A stretch of DNA of 64,000 nucleotides from the NCBI RefSeq assembly GCF_029210375.1, contig NZ_JARGER010000043.1:1-64000 (forward strand). Reading direction: 5' to 3'. Position 1 is the stretch's first letter, and each line of letters starts with the position of its first letter. The stretch is from Nocardioides sp. YIM 152315 (GTDB taxonomy: Bacteria; Actinomycetota; Actinomycetes; Propionibacteriales; Nocardioidaceae). Made by a program: the position numbers and the translations under genes. This document shows, piece by piece, positions 32,152 through 41,396 of the stretch. A model generated the notes under the pieces. It searched no databases and was not told the DNA's origin. It saw only the letters and a program-made list of their open reading frames with translations.

Positions 32152-33250
32152 TCAGGCCGATCGCCGCAACCGGCCGGCGACGAACGGCACGACCAGCGCC
32201 AGAGCGGCGACGATCCACAGCACGATGCTGACTCGTCTCGACCAGCACCGACAGGTCACCCTCAGAGAGCAGCAGCGCGCGGCGCAGCTGGGTCTCGAAG
32301 AGCGGCCCCAGGATGAGCCCGACGATGGCGGGTGCGACCGGCACGTCGGCCATCGCCATCAGCACGCCCAGGGCGCCGATGACGTAGAGCACCAGCAGGT
32401 CGGCGAAGCCGCCGCCGGACGCGAGCGTGCCGAGCGTCGCGAACACCAGGATCCCGGCGTAGATCCCGCAGGCGGGGATCTGCAGCAGCTTCGCCCACAT
32501 CTTCGCCAGCGGCAGGTTGAGCACGAGCAACATCACGTTGCCGACGTACAACGACGCCAGCAGCGCGTAGACCAGCGGCCCGGACTCGGTGAGGAGCTGC
32601 GGACCGGGCTGGAGTCCGTAGGACTGGAAGGCAGTCAGGATCACCGCGGCGGTCGCCGAGGTCGGCAGCCCGATCGTCAGCAGCGGTACCAGCACCCCGG
32701 CGGCGGCGGCGTTGTTGGCGGCCTCCGGGCCGGCGACGCCCTCGATCGCGCCGTGGCCGAACTCGTCCTTGTGCTTCGAGAGCCGCCTCTCGGTGGCGTA
32801 GGAGAGGAACGTCGGGATCTCCGCGCCGCCGGCGGGCAGCGCGCCGATCGGAAGGCCGTACGCCGTGCCGCGAAGCCACGCCGGCCAGGAGCGGCGGAAG
32901 TCCTGCCGGCTCATCACCGGCACGCCGCGCAGGGGTGTGACCGTGCCACCGCCCCCGCCGCGCAGCGCATGGGAGAAGACCTCGCCAATCGCGAAGAGGG
33001 CGATGACCACGACCACGACGTCGATGCCGTCGAGCAGGGTCGGTACGCCGAAGGTGAGCCGCGCCTGGCCGCTCTGGGACTCGATGCCGACCAGGCCGAT
33101 CGCCAGCCCGATCAGCAGCGACGCGAAGCCCTTGAGCGTGGAGTCGCCGAGCAGGCTCGCGACCGTCACGAACGCGATCGCCATCAGCGCGACGTAGTCG
33201 GCCGGTGTGAAGTCGACGGCGATCTCGGCGAAGGGCTGCGCCACGAAGGC
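32152..33250 (-). pseudogene. tctA fragment: tripartite tricarboxylate transporter large membrane subunit, 5'-truncated and frameshifted
   Basis: The sequence reads as TctA from VAQPFAEIAVDFTPADYVAL onward: the helices around GLAIGLVGIESQSGQARLTF, then GLPIGALPAGGAEIPTFLSY and FGHGAIEGVAGPEAANNAAA. About 140 N-terminal residues, including the PGIGP region of intact TctA, are missing. At the 3' end the frame is also broken. After GDLSVLVE the proper ending (SIVLWIVAALALVVPFVAGR and so on) continues in another frame to a TGA at 32152, which is consistent with one extra base. No tctB or tctC is present. The upstream edge joins a truncated gntR at about 33240-33257. Confidence 0.8.
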
Positions 33251-33829
33251 GAGCCGGTGCGCGAGGTCGCGGTCGCCTCCCGCTTCGGCGTCTCCCGTAC
33301 GCCGGTCCGCGAGGCCCTGCGCCGCCTCGAGCACGACCGCCTCCTGGTCCCCTCCTCGCGGGGACTCGTGGTCCGCGGTGTCGACACCGACGAGGTCATC
33401 CAGATCTACACCGTGCGGATCCTGCTCGAGGGCGAGGCTGCCTCCGAGGCCGCCTCCGCCCGCACCCAGGCCGACCTCCTGCGCCTCGAGTCCCTCCTCG
33501 ACCGCGACCGCTCCCTCTCCGATCCGCCGGACGCGACCCGCGCCGAGGCGAACACCGAGTTCCACGAGGCAGTCTGGAACGCCACCCACAACGGCGTCCT
33601 CCAGGACCTCCTCCAGCGCCTGACGATCCACCTCGTGCGCACGCCGCACTCCACCCTCTCCGCCCCCGGCCGCTGGGACGAGGCCCTCGACGAGCACGCC
33701 GGCGTCCTCGACGCCATCCGCGACCGCGACCCCGACGCCGCCCGCGAGCGCGCCGCCGCCCACATGACCAGGGCCCGCGAGATCCGCCTCGACCTCCTGC
33801 GCCGACACGGGGTCACCAGCCTGCGGTGA
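33250..33829 (+). pseudogene. gntR fragment: FCD-domain regulator lacking its 5' end
   Basis: The sequence encodes the end of a GntR helix-turn-helix (REVAVASRFGVSRTPVREAL) and a complete FCD ligand domain, with metal-site-like FHEAVWNATHN and LDEHAGVLDAIRDRD. About 30 residues, including the start codon and first helix of the DNA-binding domain, are missing; upstream of about 33257 the sequence is tctA on the other strand. No start codon with a ribosome binding site is seen at the joint. Regulators of this kind often sit divergent to tct operons, so the pair was probably one locus before a deletion. Confidence 0.78.
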
Positions 33830-33901
33830 CCCGGCCGGTGCGCGTCGGATCCAGACCGCATGATCGAAGCCGCGCGTCGCACGGGCGGGCAGGTGCCGTC
33901 C

Positions 33902-34654
33902 TCAGCTGCGCAGGTAGGACGCTCCGTTGACGTCGATGATCGTGCCGGTGGAGAACCTCGCCTCCGGCGACGCCAGCCACAGCACCGCGGCGGCGACCTC
34001 CTCCGGCCGCGCCACCCGGCCGAACGGCGACTGCGCCCGCACCGCGTCGCCACCGGGTCCGTCGAGGACCTCCCGAGCCATCTCGGTCTGCACGAACCCG
34101 GGCGCCACCGTCCCCACCGTGATGCCCTCCGGCGCGAGCGCGACCGCCAGCGACTGGCCGAAGGCGTTCATCCCGGCCTTCGACGCGCCGTAGGCGGGGT
34201 TCCTCGGCTCGCCGCGGAACGCGCCCCGGCTCGACACGTCGACGATCGCCCCGCCACCCGCCGACCGCAGGTGCGGGATCGCGCAGAACGCCGCGTTCGC
34301 CGCGCCGACCAGGTTGGTGGCCAGGGTCCGAGACCAGGCGTCCTGCCACTCCGCGTACGACGTGGTCAGCGGCGGGTGCGCGACGAAGATCCCGGCGTTG
34401 TTGACGAGCACGTCGAGCCGGCCGAGCCGCTCCGCCGCGTCGTCCACGGCCCGACGCACCGCCTCCGCGTCGGTCATGTCCGCCTGCACCGTGACGTGGC
34501 CGTCGCCGGGCAGCGACGCCACGACCCCCTCCGCTCTCGCGGCCGAGGATCCGTAGTGCACCGCGACGCGGTCGCCCTGCGCCGCGAAGGCGCGCACGAT
34601 CGCGGCTCCGATGCCGCGCGACCCGCCGGTCACCAGCACGCCGCGGTCGGTCAT
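33902..34654 (-). CDS. Short-chain dehydrogenase/reductase, FabG-like, 250 aa
   Basis: Classical SDR features are present: cofactor loop TGGSRGIG (residues 9-16), NNAG, catalytic Ser in VDVSSRG and YGASK. NADP preference is suggested by the VAVHYGSS strand end, but this is not certain. The C terminus has GTIIDVNGASYL. The substrate is unknown. Its ATG overlaps the stop of the aminotransferase gene (ATGA), so both are made together; a joint pathway is likely but not identified. Confidence 0.88.
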   Translation of the reverse strand: MTDRGVLVTGGSRGIGAAIVRAFAAQGDRVAVHYGSSAARAEGVVASLPGDGHVTVQADMTDAEAVRRAVDDAAERLGRLDVLVNNAGIFVAHPPLTTSYAEWQDAWSRTLATNLVGAANAAFCAIPHLRSAGGGAIVDVSSRGAFRGEPRNPAYGASKAGMNAFGQSLAVALAPEGITVGTVAPGFVQTEMAREVLDGPGGDAVRAQSPFGRVARPEEVAAAVLWLASPEARFSTGTIIDVNGASYLRS

Positions 34655-35850
34655 CGCGCGACCTCCGCAACTCCGGCGAGCAGCCGCTCGACGTCGTCTG
34701 CGCTGGTGTACGGCGCCAGACCCGCCCGCACCGCGCCGGTGTCCCCGAGCCCGAGCCATCGGGAGGCCTCGATCGCATAGAAGCTGCTGGCCGGTGCGTT
34801 CACGCCCGCCGTCGCGAGGTGCTCGTAGACCGCGCGGTCCTCGCGGCCGGCGACCGAGAAGAACACCGTCGGCGTCCGTCGCTTCGGGTGGCCGTGCAGC
34901 GTGACCTGCGGGATCGCCCGCAGGCCGTCCAGCAACCGCTCGAGCAACTGGTCCTCGTACTCCTCGACCACCCGCAGCGACGCGAGCACCCGGGTCCGCC
35001 GGTCCGCGGCGTCCGACGTGAGCCCCGCGATGTAGTCGATCGCCGCGGTCGTCCCGGCGAGCAGCTCGTAGGGCAGCGTCCCGAGCTCGAACCGCTCCGG
35101 CACCTGGTCGGTCGACGGCAGCAGCTTGTCCGGGTTGATCCGCTCCAGCAGCGTGGGGTCGGCGACGACGACGCCGTGGTGCGGTCCGAAGAACTTGTAC
35201 GGCGAGCACGCGTAGAAGTCGGCCCCGAGCTGCGTGACGTCCACGGCCGCGTGCGGCGTCAGGTGCACCCCGTCCACGTACAGCAGTGCCCCCGCCTCGT
35301 GCACGGCCTGCGCGATCGCCGGGATGTCCGGCCGCGTGCCCAGCACGTTCGACGCTCCGGTGACGGCAACGACCTTCGTCCGCCCGGACAGCTCCGCCCG
35401 CACCTCGTCGGGGCTCAGCTCAGCGGTCTCCCGGTCGAACCCGACCCACCGCACGGCCGCACCCACGTGCTCCGCCGCCTGCACCCACGGCCGCACGTTC
35501 CCGTCGTGGTCGAGCCGCGTCACCACCACCTCGTCGCCCGGCCCCCACTCCTTCGCGAGCGCCCGCGACACGTCGTACGTCGCCTGCGTCATCGACCGCG
35601 CGAAGACCACGCCGGCCGCATCGCACCCGAGCAGGTCCGCCACCGCGCTTCGTGCCCCGGTGACGACGTCCTCGGCGCGGCGCTCGGAGGCCGTGACGGC
35701 GCCCCGGTTGGAGACTCCCGACGTCATCGTCTGCGCGATCGCCTCCGCGACCTGCCGCGGCACCTGGGTGCCGCCGGGCCCGTCGAAGTACGCGATGCCC
35801 TGGTCGAGGGCCGGGAAGTCCTTGCGGACGCGGTCGATGTCGAGGGTCAT
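34651..35850 (-). CDS. Class V aminotransferase, cysteine-desulfurase-like (TIGR01976 type), 399 aa
   Basis: The start FPALDQGIAYFDGPGGTQVP is typical of the cysteine-desulfurase-like subfamily. PLP-binding features follow: DHDGNVRPW, ALLYVDGVHLTPH with the ring-stacking Asp, and the Schiff-base Lys in ACSPYKFFGPHHG. There is no Suf or Isc partner nearby, so sulfur mobilisation for iron-sulfur clusters is doubtful, and the reaction is open. CATGAT lies six bases before the ATG, suggesting a leaderless start. It is coupled to the SDR gene by ATGA. Confidence 0.85.
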   Translation of the reverse strand: MTLDIDRVRKDFPALDQGIAYFDGPGGTQVPRQVAEAIAQTMTSGVSNRGAVTASERRAEDVVTGARSAVADLLGCDAAGVVFARSMTQATYDVSRALAKEWGPGDEVVVTRLDHDGNVRPWVQAAEHVGAAVRWVGFDRETAELSPDEVRAELSGRTKVVAVTGASNVLGTRPDIPAIAQAVHEAGALLYVDGVHLTPHAAVDVTQLGADFYACSPYKFFGPHHGVVVADPTLLERINPDKLLPSTDQVPERFELGTLPYELLAGTTAAIDYIAGLTSDAADRRTRVLASLRVVEEYEDQLLERLLDGLRAIPQVTLHGHPKRRTPTVFFSVAGREDRAVYEHLATAGVNAPASSFYAIEASRWLGLGDTGAVRAGLAPYTSADDVERLLAGVAEVAR

Positions 35851-35862
35851 GTCGCCATCATG
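35851..35862 (-). promoter_or_regulatory. Putative leaderless -10 element (CATGAT)
   Basis: CATGAT-N6-ATG in front of the aminotransferase gene, with no ribosome binding site. Confidence 0.45.
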
Positions 35863-35954
35863 GCCCGCCGGCCCCGTCGACGTTCTGAGGTCATGCGTCC
35901 CGAGCACCCGCGTGCTCGCAACCGATGACGTCCGGGCGACGACCGGGTGAGTCG

Positions 35955-35993
35955 CCGAGGGGCCCGACGCCGGGGAGGCATCGGGCCCCTCGG
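35955..35993 (-). terminator. Hairpin terminator after nrdJ
   Basis: CCGAGGGGCCCGA (35955-35967) is exactly complementary to 35981-35993, with a 13-base loop. It begins 13 bases after the nrdJ stop on the minus strand. Confidence 0.75.
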
Positions 35994-36005
35994 GGAGCGC
36001 CTCGG

Positions 36006-38921
36006 TCAGCTGCAGCCGCTGGTGCTGCCGCAGCCCTCGCAGACGTAGCAGGAGCCGGCGGGGCGCATCTTGGTGCCGCAGGTGAAGCAGAGCGGGCTGT
36101 CGATCGCCGTGCCGGTGATCTGCTCGAGGAGCTCGGCGCTGGTGTGGGCGCCCGACGGAGCCGGCTTCGAGGTCGCCACGTCGGTGGCTTCGAGATCGCC
36201 GTGGCCGGCCTCCTCGACCTCCGTGGCCTCGGCCTCGGGGTCGTCGGCGCGGAGCTCGATCGCCGGGGCGAGGAGCTCGGCGGCGGTGTTGCCGTGGTCG
36301 TCGAGGGGCTCGTAGGAGCCGGTCTCGAGGTAGCGCTGGCGCTCCTCGGCCGAGTAGATGCCCAGGCCCTGGCGGGTCTCGAAGTCCAGGTAGTCCAGCG
36401 CCAGGCGGCGGAAGACGTAGTCCATGACCGACTGGGCCATCCGGATGTCGGCGTCGTCGGTGAGGCCGGCGGGCTCGAACCGCTGGTTGGTGTACTTCGA
36501 GACGAACGTCTCCAGCGGCACGCCGTACTGCAGGCCGATCGAGATCGCGATCGAGAAGGCGTCCATCACGCCGGCCAGGGTCGAGCCCTGCTTGCCCAGC
36601 TTGAGGAAGATCTCGCCGAGCGAGCCGTCCTCGTGGGCACCCGAGGTCATGTAGCCCTCGGCGCCACCGACCGTGAAGGAGGTGGTGCGCGAGACACGGG
36701 ACTTCGGGAGGCGCTTGCGGACCGGGGCGTAGACGATCTTCTCGACGACCTTCGGCTCGGCGTCCGACTCGACGGTCGCGTCGTCCTTCTTGGCCTTCGC
36801 GTCGGCGAGCGGCTGGCCCACCTTGGCGTTGTCGCGGTAGATGGCCGTGGCCTTCAGCCCGAGCTTCCAGGACTGGACGTAGATGTCCTCGACGTCCTCG
36901 ATCGTCGCGCTCTCCGGGAGGTTGACGGTCTTGCTGATCGCGCCGGAGAGGAACGGCTGCGCCGCCGCCATCATCCGCACGTGGCCCATCGGCTTGAGGG
37001 CGCGGGCACCCATCGCGCAGTCGAAGACCTCGTAGTGCTCGGTCTTCAGGCCGGGCGCGTCGACCACGTGGCCGTGCTCGGCGATGTAGGCGACGATCGC
37101 CTCGACCTGCTCCGACTGGTAGCCGAGCTTCGTCAGCGCGCGCGGCACGGTCTGGTTGACGATCTGCATCGAGCCGCCGCCGACGAGCTTCTTGAACTTC
37201 ACCAGCGAGAAGTCGGGCTCGATGCCGGTGGTGTCGCAGTCCATCATGAAGCCGATGGTGCCGGTCGGCGCGAGCACCGAGGCCTGCGCGTTGCGGAAGC
37301 CGTTGGCCTGGCCGAGCTTGATCACCTCGGCCCACGCCTGGGTCGCCAGCTTGTGCACCTGGCTGTCGGCGATGTGCAGCGTGCGCACCGTGTCGTTGGC
37401 CGCCTGGTGCTTGCGCATGACCCGCTTGTGGGCCTCGGCGTTGCGGGCGTAGCCGTGGTAGGGGCCGACGATGCCGGCGAGCTCCGCGGACCGCTTGTAC
37501 GACGTGCCGGTCATCAGCGAGGTGATCGTCGCCGCCATCGCGCGGCCGCCGTCGGAGTCGTAGCCCAGGCCCATCGCCATCAGCAGCGCGCCGAGGTTGG
37601 CGTAGCCGATGCCGAGCTGGCGGTAGTCGACCGTGGTCTGGCCGATCGCCTCGGTCGGGAAGTCGGCGAAGCAGATCGAGATGTCCATCGCGGTGATGAT
37701 CAGCTCGACGGCCTTCGCGAACAGCTCGGCGTCGAAGGTGTCGTCCTCCTTGAGGAACTTCAGCAGGTTGAGCGACGCCAGGTTGCAGGAGGAGTTGTCG
37801 AGCGACATGTACTCCGAGCACGGGTTGGACGCGGTGATCCGGCCGGTCTCGGGGTTGGTGTGCCAGTCGTTGATGGTGTCGTCGTACTGCAGGCCGGGGT
37901 CGGCGCACTCCCACGCCGCGGTCGCGATCTTGCGGAACAGCTCGCGGGCGTCGACGCGCTCGATGACCTCGTGGGTCTTGCGGGCACGCAGTCCGAAGTC
38001 GGTGCCGTCCTCGACCGCACGCATGAACTCGTCGGTGACGCGGACGGAGTTGTTGGCGTTCTGGTACTGGACCGAGGTGATGTCCTTGCCACCGAGGTCC
38101 ATGTCGAAGCCGGCGTCGCGCAGCGCGCGGATCTTGTCCTCCTCGCGCGCCTTGGTCTCGACGAACTCCTCGATGTCGGGGTGGTCGACGTCGAGCACGA
38201 CCATCTTCGCCGCGCGCCGGGTCGCGCCGCCGGACTTGATGGTGCCGGCCGAGGCGTCGGCGCCGCGCATGAAGGAGACCGGGCCGCTCGCCGTACCGCC
38301 GGAGGACAGCAGCTCCTTGGAGGAGCGGATGCGGGAGAGGTTCAGGCCGGCGCCGGAGCCGCCCTTGAAGATGAAACCCTCCTCCTTGTACCAGTTCAGG
38401 ATCGAGTCCATCGAGTCGTCGACGGACAGGATGAAGCAGGCGGAGACCTGCTGCGGCGACGAGGTGCCGACGTTGAACCAGACCGGGGAGTTGAACGAGA
38501 AGTACTGGTGGGCGAGCAGCCAGGTGAGCTCGTGCTCGAAGACCTCGGCGTCGGCCTCGGTGGCGAAGTAGCCGTGGTCGATGCCGGCCCTGGTGTAGGT
38601 CTTCACCACCCGGTCGACGATGTGCTTGAGGCTCCACTCGCGGGCGTCGGTGCCGACCGCGCCGCGGAAGTACTTGGTCGTGACGATGGTCGAGGCGTTG
38701 ACCGACCAGAAGTCGGGGAACTCCACGCCGCGCTGCTCGAAGACCGTCTCACCGGTCTTCCAGTTGGTCTGCACGACGTCGCGGCGCTCCCACGTGATCT
38801 CGTCGTAGGGATGCACGCCGGCGGTGCTGAAGACCCGCTCGATCCTCAGCCCCGCGCCCTTCCTGGTCTTGCCCTTGCCCTGTCCCTGGGCCTGGGCTCC
38901 GCCACTCACCGTCTCGGTCAT
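36006..38921 (-). CDS. nrdJ: Adenosylcobalamin-dependent ribonucleotide reductase (class II), 971 aa
   Basis: The length and motifs match actinobacterial NrdJ: FSFNSPVWFNVG with FILSVDDSMDSI, the active-site region NPCSEYMSLDNSSCNL, NLPESATIEDV (phosphate-binding loop) and a C-terminal Cys-rich tail with CFTCGTKMRP, then CYVCEGCGSTSGCS. It reduces ribonucleotides to deoxyribonucleotides with B12 and without oxygen. No cobalamin riboswitch is visible upstream; control is expected through NrdR, whose gene lies 134 bases upstream on the same strand. The ATG is preceded by GACGAAGAGGG. Confidence 0.96.
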   Translation of the reverse strand: MTETVSGGAQAQGQGKGKTRKGAGLRIERVFSTAGVHPYDEITWERRDVVQTNWKTGETVFEQRGVEFPDFWSVNASTIVTTKYFRGAVGTDAREWSLKHIVDRVVKTYTRAGIDHGYFATEADAEVFEHELTWLLAHQYFSFNSPVWFNVGTSSPQQVSACFILSVDDSMDSILNWYKEEGFIFKGGSGAGLNLSRIRSSKELLSSGGTASGPVSFMRGADASAGTIKSGGATRRAAKMVVLDVDHPDIEEFVETKAREEDKIRALRDAGFDMDLGGKDITSVQYQNANNSVRVTDEFMRAVEDGTDFGLRARKTHEVIERVDARELFRKIATAAWECADPGLQYDDTINDWHTNPETGRITASNPCSEYMSLDNSSCNLASLNLLKFLKEDDTFDAELFAKAVELIITAMDISICFADFPTEAIGQTTVDYRQLGIGYANLGALLMAMGLGYDSDGGRAMAATITSLMTGTSYKRSAELAGIVGPYHGYARNAEAHKRVMRKHQAANDTVRTLHIADSQVHKLATQAWAEVIKLGQANGFRNAQASVLAPTGTIGFMMDCDTTGIEPDFSLVKFKKLVGGGSMQIVNQTVPRALTKLGYQSEQVEAIVAYIAEHGHVVDAPGLKTEHYEVFDCAMGARALKPMGHVRMMAAAQPFLSGAISKTVNLPESATIEDVEDIYVQSWKLGLKATAIYRDNAKVGQPLADAKAKKDDATVESDAEPKVVEKIVYAPVRKRLPKSRVSRTTSFTVGGAEGYMTSGAHEDGSLGEIFLKLGKQGSTLAGVMDAFSIAISIGLQYGVPLETFVSKYTNQRFEPAGLTDDADIRMAQSVMDYVFRRLALDYLDFETRQGLGIYSAEERQRYLETGSYEPLDDHGNTAAELLAPAIELRADDPEAEATEVEEAGHGDLEATDVATSKPAPSGAHTSAELLEQITGTAIDSPLCFTCGTKMRPAGSCYVCEGCGSTSGCS

Positions 38922-39055
38922 CCCTCTTCGTCCCGTCTCTCGAGGTTGGTGTGCTGGTTTCGATCATCACTGCCGCCACCGACAGTGCGGCGGCCTGGCG
39001 CTTGGTGGGCCCGGCGTACGCAGCTTCCCCACTACGCACGCCGGGCCGTCTGTGG

Positions 39056-39526
39056 TCAGCCCGTGGGGACGGGCTGAGGTGCGCGGTCCGCGCGGAGGTC
39101 CGAGATCTCCTTCTCGAAGTCCTCGGCCGACTCGAACGCGCGGTAGACGCTCGCGAACCGCAGGTAGGCCACCTCGTCGAGCTCGCGCAGCGGCCCGAGG
39201 ATGGCCAGGCCGACCTCGTGGGCCTCGACCTCGGCGGCCCCGGAGAGCCGGAGCGCGTCCTCGACCGCTTGGCCGAGGCAGGCGAGCTCGTCCTCGGAGA
39301 CCGGTCGGCCCTTGCAGGCCTTGCGCACGCCGGCGATCGCCTTCTCCCGGTGGAACGGCTCGCTGGCGCCGGACCGCTTGAGCACGGTCAGCTGCATCAG
39401 CTCGACGGTCGTGAAGCGGCGCTCGCAGGCGGAGCAGGTGCGCCGCCGGCGGATCGAGCCGCCGTCGTCGGCCACCCGGGAGTCCAGGACCCGGGTGTCG
39501 GTGTTGCGGCAGTACGGACAGTGCAT
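39056..39526 (-). CDS. nrdR: Transcriptional repressor NrdR, 156 aa
   Basis: A zinc ribbon (MHCPYCRNTDTRVLDSR, then RRRTCSACERRFTT) is followed by an ATP-cone domain that senses ATP/dATP (VLKRSGASEPFHREKAIAGV). NrdR represses ribonucleotide reductase genes when dATP is high. GGGAGGAGG gives a very strong ribosome binding site for this ATG. It is first in an operon with nrdJ, and its promoter region carries two NrdR boxes 31 bases apart, so it regulates itself and nrdJ. Confidence 0.95.
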   Translation of the reverse strand: MHCPYCRNTDTRVLDSRVADDGGSIRRRRTCSACERRFTTVELMQLTVLKRSGASEPFHREKAIAGVRKACKGRPVSEDELACLGQAVEDALRLSGAAEVEAHEVGLAILGPLRELDEVAYLRFASVYRAFESAEDFEKEISDLRADRAPQPVPTG

Positions 39527-39667
39527 CGGGGCCTCCTCCCAGGGGGTGCGGCCGCCCTCCCGGGGTCGCCGACGGCACCCCGATCGAGGGGTGTCAGGCT
39601 GTGGAGAGCGGGGCCGACTCTGTGTACAACAAGCAGCTCGCTGTGGGTCATCCACGCTCCGCTGTGG

Positions 39668-39713
39668 AACTAGATGTGGATAACTACAGCGTTGTAACTA
39701 CTAGATGTAGTGG
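39668..39713 (-). promoter_or_regulatory. Two NrdR boxes and a perfect DnaA box in the nrdRJ promoter
   Basis: CTAGATGT occurs at 39670-39677 and 39701-39708, 31 bases apart, the three-turn spacing typical of NrdR box pairs. The right box is a clear palindrome, ACTAC-TAGAT-GTAGT. On the minus strand TTACAA and TAGTTAT between them could be promoter elements. TGTGGATAA (39675-39683) is an exact DnaA box overlapping the left NrdR box. The rest of the 446-bp gap to the sigma gene holds no gene that I can support. Confidence 0.7.
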
Positions 39714-39972
39714 TAACCGTACGCCCCGGTGGCAGGCGGCGCAAGTGGCGCGGCGGGGGTTCTTCGGACCGGTCCGCTGCCGCGGCAAAGCCGCAGGTCA
39801 GAGCGCCAGAGAGGGGCCGAGATCGCCCTCCGCCCGGCGTGGCGCGGCGGGTTCGGGACCCGACGTTCACCCCATCGGGTGGTTTGACCTTGGATCACTT
39901 TCGGGGAGGTGACAGGTGTGGCCACACCCCCGTAGGCCGCAGCACAACTGGACACGAACGAGGTCATCGCCG

Positions 39973-40752
39973 ATGGAGATTCCACCGATCGCCGTACTGC
40001 ATGAGAGCCGTTCTGACGCCACCGCCCGCCTGTTCGCCGACCGCCGGGAGAACCCCGCCGACCGCGAGCGGATCGAGGAGGAGCTCGTCCGCATCAACAT
40101 GCGGGTCGCGGCCGACGCCACGCGCCGCTTCCGCAACCGCGGGATCGCCACCGACGACCTGGAGCAGGTCGCGTACGTCGGGCTGGTCAAGGCCGTCAAG
40201 GGCTTCGACCCCGACCGCGGGCACGACTTCCTCAGCTTCGCCATCCCGACCATCCGCGGGGAGGTACGCCGACACTTCCGCGACCTGGGCTGGACCGTGC
40301 GCCCGCCACGCTCCATCCAGGAGACCCAGACCAAGATCCTCGGCTGCGAGGGCGAGCTGACCCAGCAGCTCGGCCGCGCTCCGCGCCCCTCCGAGATCGC
40401 CGCCCACCTCGGGCTCGACCTCGACCTGGTCATCGAGGCGCTCGGCGCCAGCGGCTGCTTCGCGCCGGTGTCCCTGGACGCGACCCTCGGCGAGGACGAC
40501 GACGCCCTCACCCAACGCCTCGGTCATGACGACGGCGGCTTCGACGTCGCCGAGGCGCGCGCCGTGCTCGCCCCTCTGCTCGCGCAGCTCACGCCCCGCG
40601 AGCGGAAGATCGTCGAGATGCGGTTCGGCCGCGGCTGCACCCAGGCCGAGATCGGCAAGGAGATCGGCGTGACGCAGATGCAGGTCTCCCGGCTGCTCGC
40701 CCGCCTGATGACGCGGATGCGCCACGAGCTCAGCGTGCCGCGCGCCGCCTGA
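39973..40752 (+). CDS. SigB/SigF/SigG-type RNA polymerase sigma factor, 259 aa
   Basis: Group 3 sigma architecture: region 2 with FRNRGIATDDLEQVAYVGLV and GHDFLSFAIPTIRGEVRRHF, then RDLGWTVRPPRSIQE. Region 3 has LTQQLGRAPRPSEIAAHLGL, and region 4 has QAEIGKEIGVTQMQVSRLLA. These factors control general stress or developmental genes and are usually held by RsbW-like kinases, as encoded at 26841. The start MEIPPIAVLH is preferred because the upstream in-frame codons run through promoter-like sequence; CGAGGT is about ten bases upstream. A weak GTTT-N17-GGGGAG sequence (39881-39907) might be a self-promoter. Confidence 0.9.
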   Translation: MEIPPIAVLHESRSDATARLFADRRENPADRERIEEELVRINMRVAADATRRFRNRGIATDDLEQVAYVGLVKAVKGFDPDRGHDFLSFAIPTIRGEVRRHFRDLGWTVRPPRSIQETQTKILGCEGELTQQLGRAPRPSEIAAHLGLDLDLVIEALGASGCFAPVSLDATLGEDDDALTQRLGHDDGGFDVAEARAVLAPLLAQLTPRERKIVEMRFGRGCTQAEIGKEIGVTQMQVSRLLARLMTRMRHELSVPRAA

Positions 40753-40805
40753 GGATCGCTGGAGGATCGCCTGAGGATCGCCGGGCGTCCGCTGGCGCGA
40801 TCGGC

Positions 40806-40817
40806 CACAATGGCGGC
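40806..40817 (+). promoter_or_regulatory. Putative leaderless -10 element (CACAAT)
   Basis: CACAAT-N6-GTG in front of the small membrane protein gene. Confidence 0.5.
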
Positions 40818-41195
40818 GTGACGGGTGCGACGGGTGGGAAGCGGGCAGGCTCGCGCCGCGGACCCCGGCGCAAGCGGACCTTCCGGCCGGTCCTGCTGCT
40901 GCTCGCGCTCGGGATCACCGCCTGCGTGGTGGCCTGGGGCTACCTCGTGTACGCCGCGATCGACTTCGGCTCGACCGCTCGGGGCGGGGACCGACGCGCG
41001 TGGTGGTTCCTGGCGATCGCGTCGGTCGGCGCGGTCGCGTGCCTCTTCTTCGGGCTGATGCTGGTCGCCCGGCTGTCCCGGCGGCTCGGGATCACCGGGC
41101 CACCGGCACCGCGGCGGTCATCGGACTCCCCCGCCACCGACTCCTCCGACGACGAGCCGCCGCGGCCGATCGGCGGACGTCGGGCGGCGCGGTAG
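40818..41195 (+). CDS. Small membrane protein with two helices, 125 aa
   Basis: I do not recognise the family. A basic N-terminal stretch (GKRAGSRRGPRRKRTFRP) leads to two hydrophobic helices (about residues 24-47 and 61-85). A disordered Ser/Asp/Glu-rich tail ends in a basic GGRRAAR. Both ends would face the cytoplasm. The GTG start follows CACAAT at leaderless distance. It sits after the sigma gene and before a strong terminator, and is present between conserved replication-control genes, but no function can be inferred. Confidence 0.65.
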   Translation: MTGATGGKRAGSRRGPRRKRTFRPVLLLLALGITACVVAWGYLVYAAIDFGSTARGGDRRAWWFLAIASVGAVACLFFGLMLVARLSRRLGITGPPAPRRSSDSPATDSSDDEPPRPIGGRRAAR

Positions 41196-41254
41196 CCATC
41201 CGACGTGGAACGAGCGCCGTTCCCGTGCCGGCGCCGGTGCCCCGAAATGACCTC

Positions 41255-41284
41255 GAGGGGCGGAGCCTCTCGGCTCCGCCCCTC
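41255..41284. terminator. Strong hairpin between convergent genes
   Basis: GAGGGGCGGAGCC (41255-41267) and its exact complement (41272-41284) enclose a TCTC loop. It separates the small membrane protein gene (plus) from the LysM gene (minus). There is no long T tract. Confidence 0.85.
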
Positions 41285-41396
41285 GCTTCCCCGGTCTCGC
41301 CGGCCGGGGTCGAAGCGGCCGGCGAAGAGTGTGACCCGGTGGTCCGTGGGGGTCCGTGAGATCTGTGGGATCTGTGGGCGTGAGGTCGGTCGGCCC

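Noticed and set aside
38922..39055. Cobalamin riboswitch before nrdJ
   Set aside because: The 134-base gap is too short and lacks a B12-box-like sequence; nrdJ is downstream of nrdR in one operon with NrdR boxes.
39881..39907. SigB-type self-promoter before the group 3 sigma gene
   Set aside because: GTTT is present, but the spacing of 17 and GGGGAG instead of GGGWAW make it too weak to list as a feature.
40752..40785. Short tandem repeat of GAGGATCGC after the sigma-factor gene
   Set aside because: Three imperfect copies within about 30 bases, no dyad and no clear link to a gene; probably chance or slippage.
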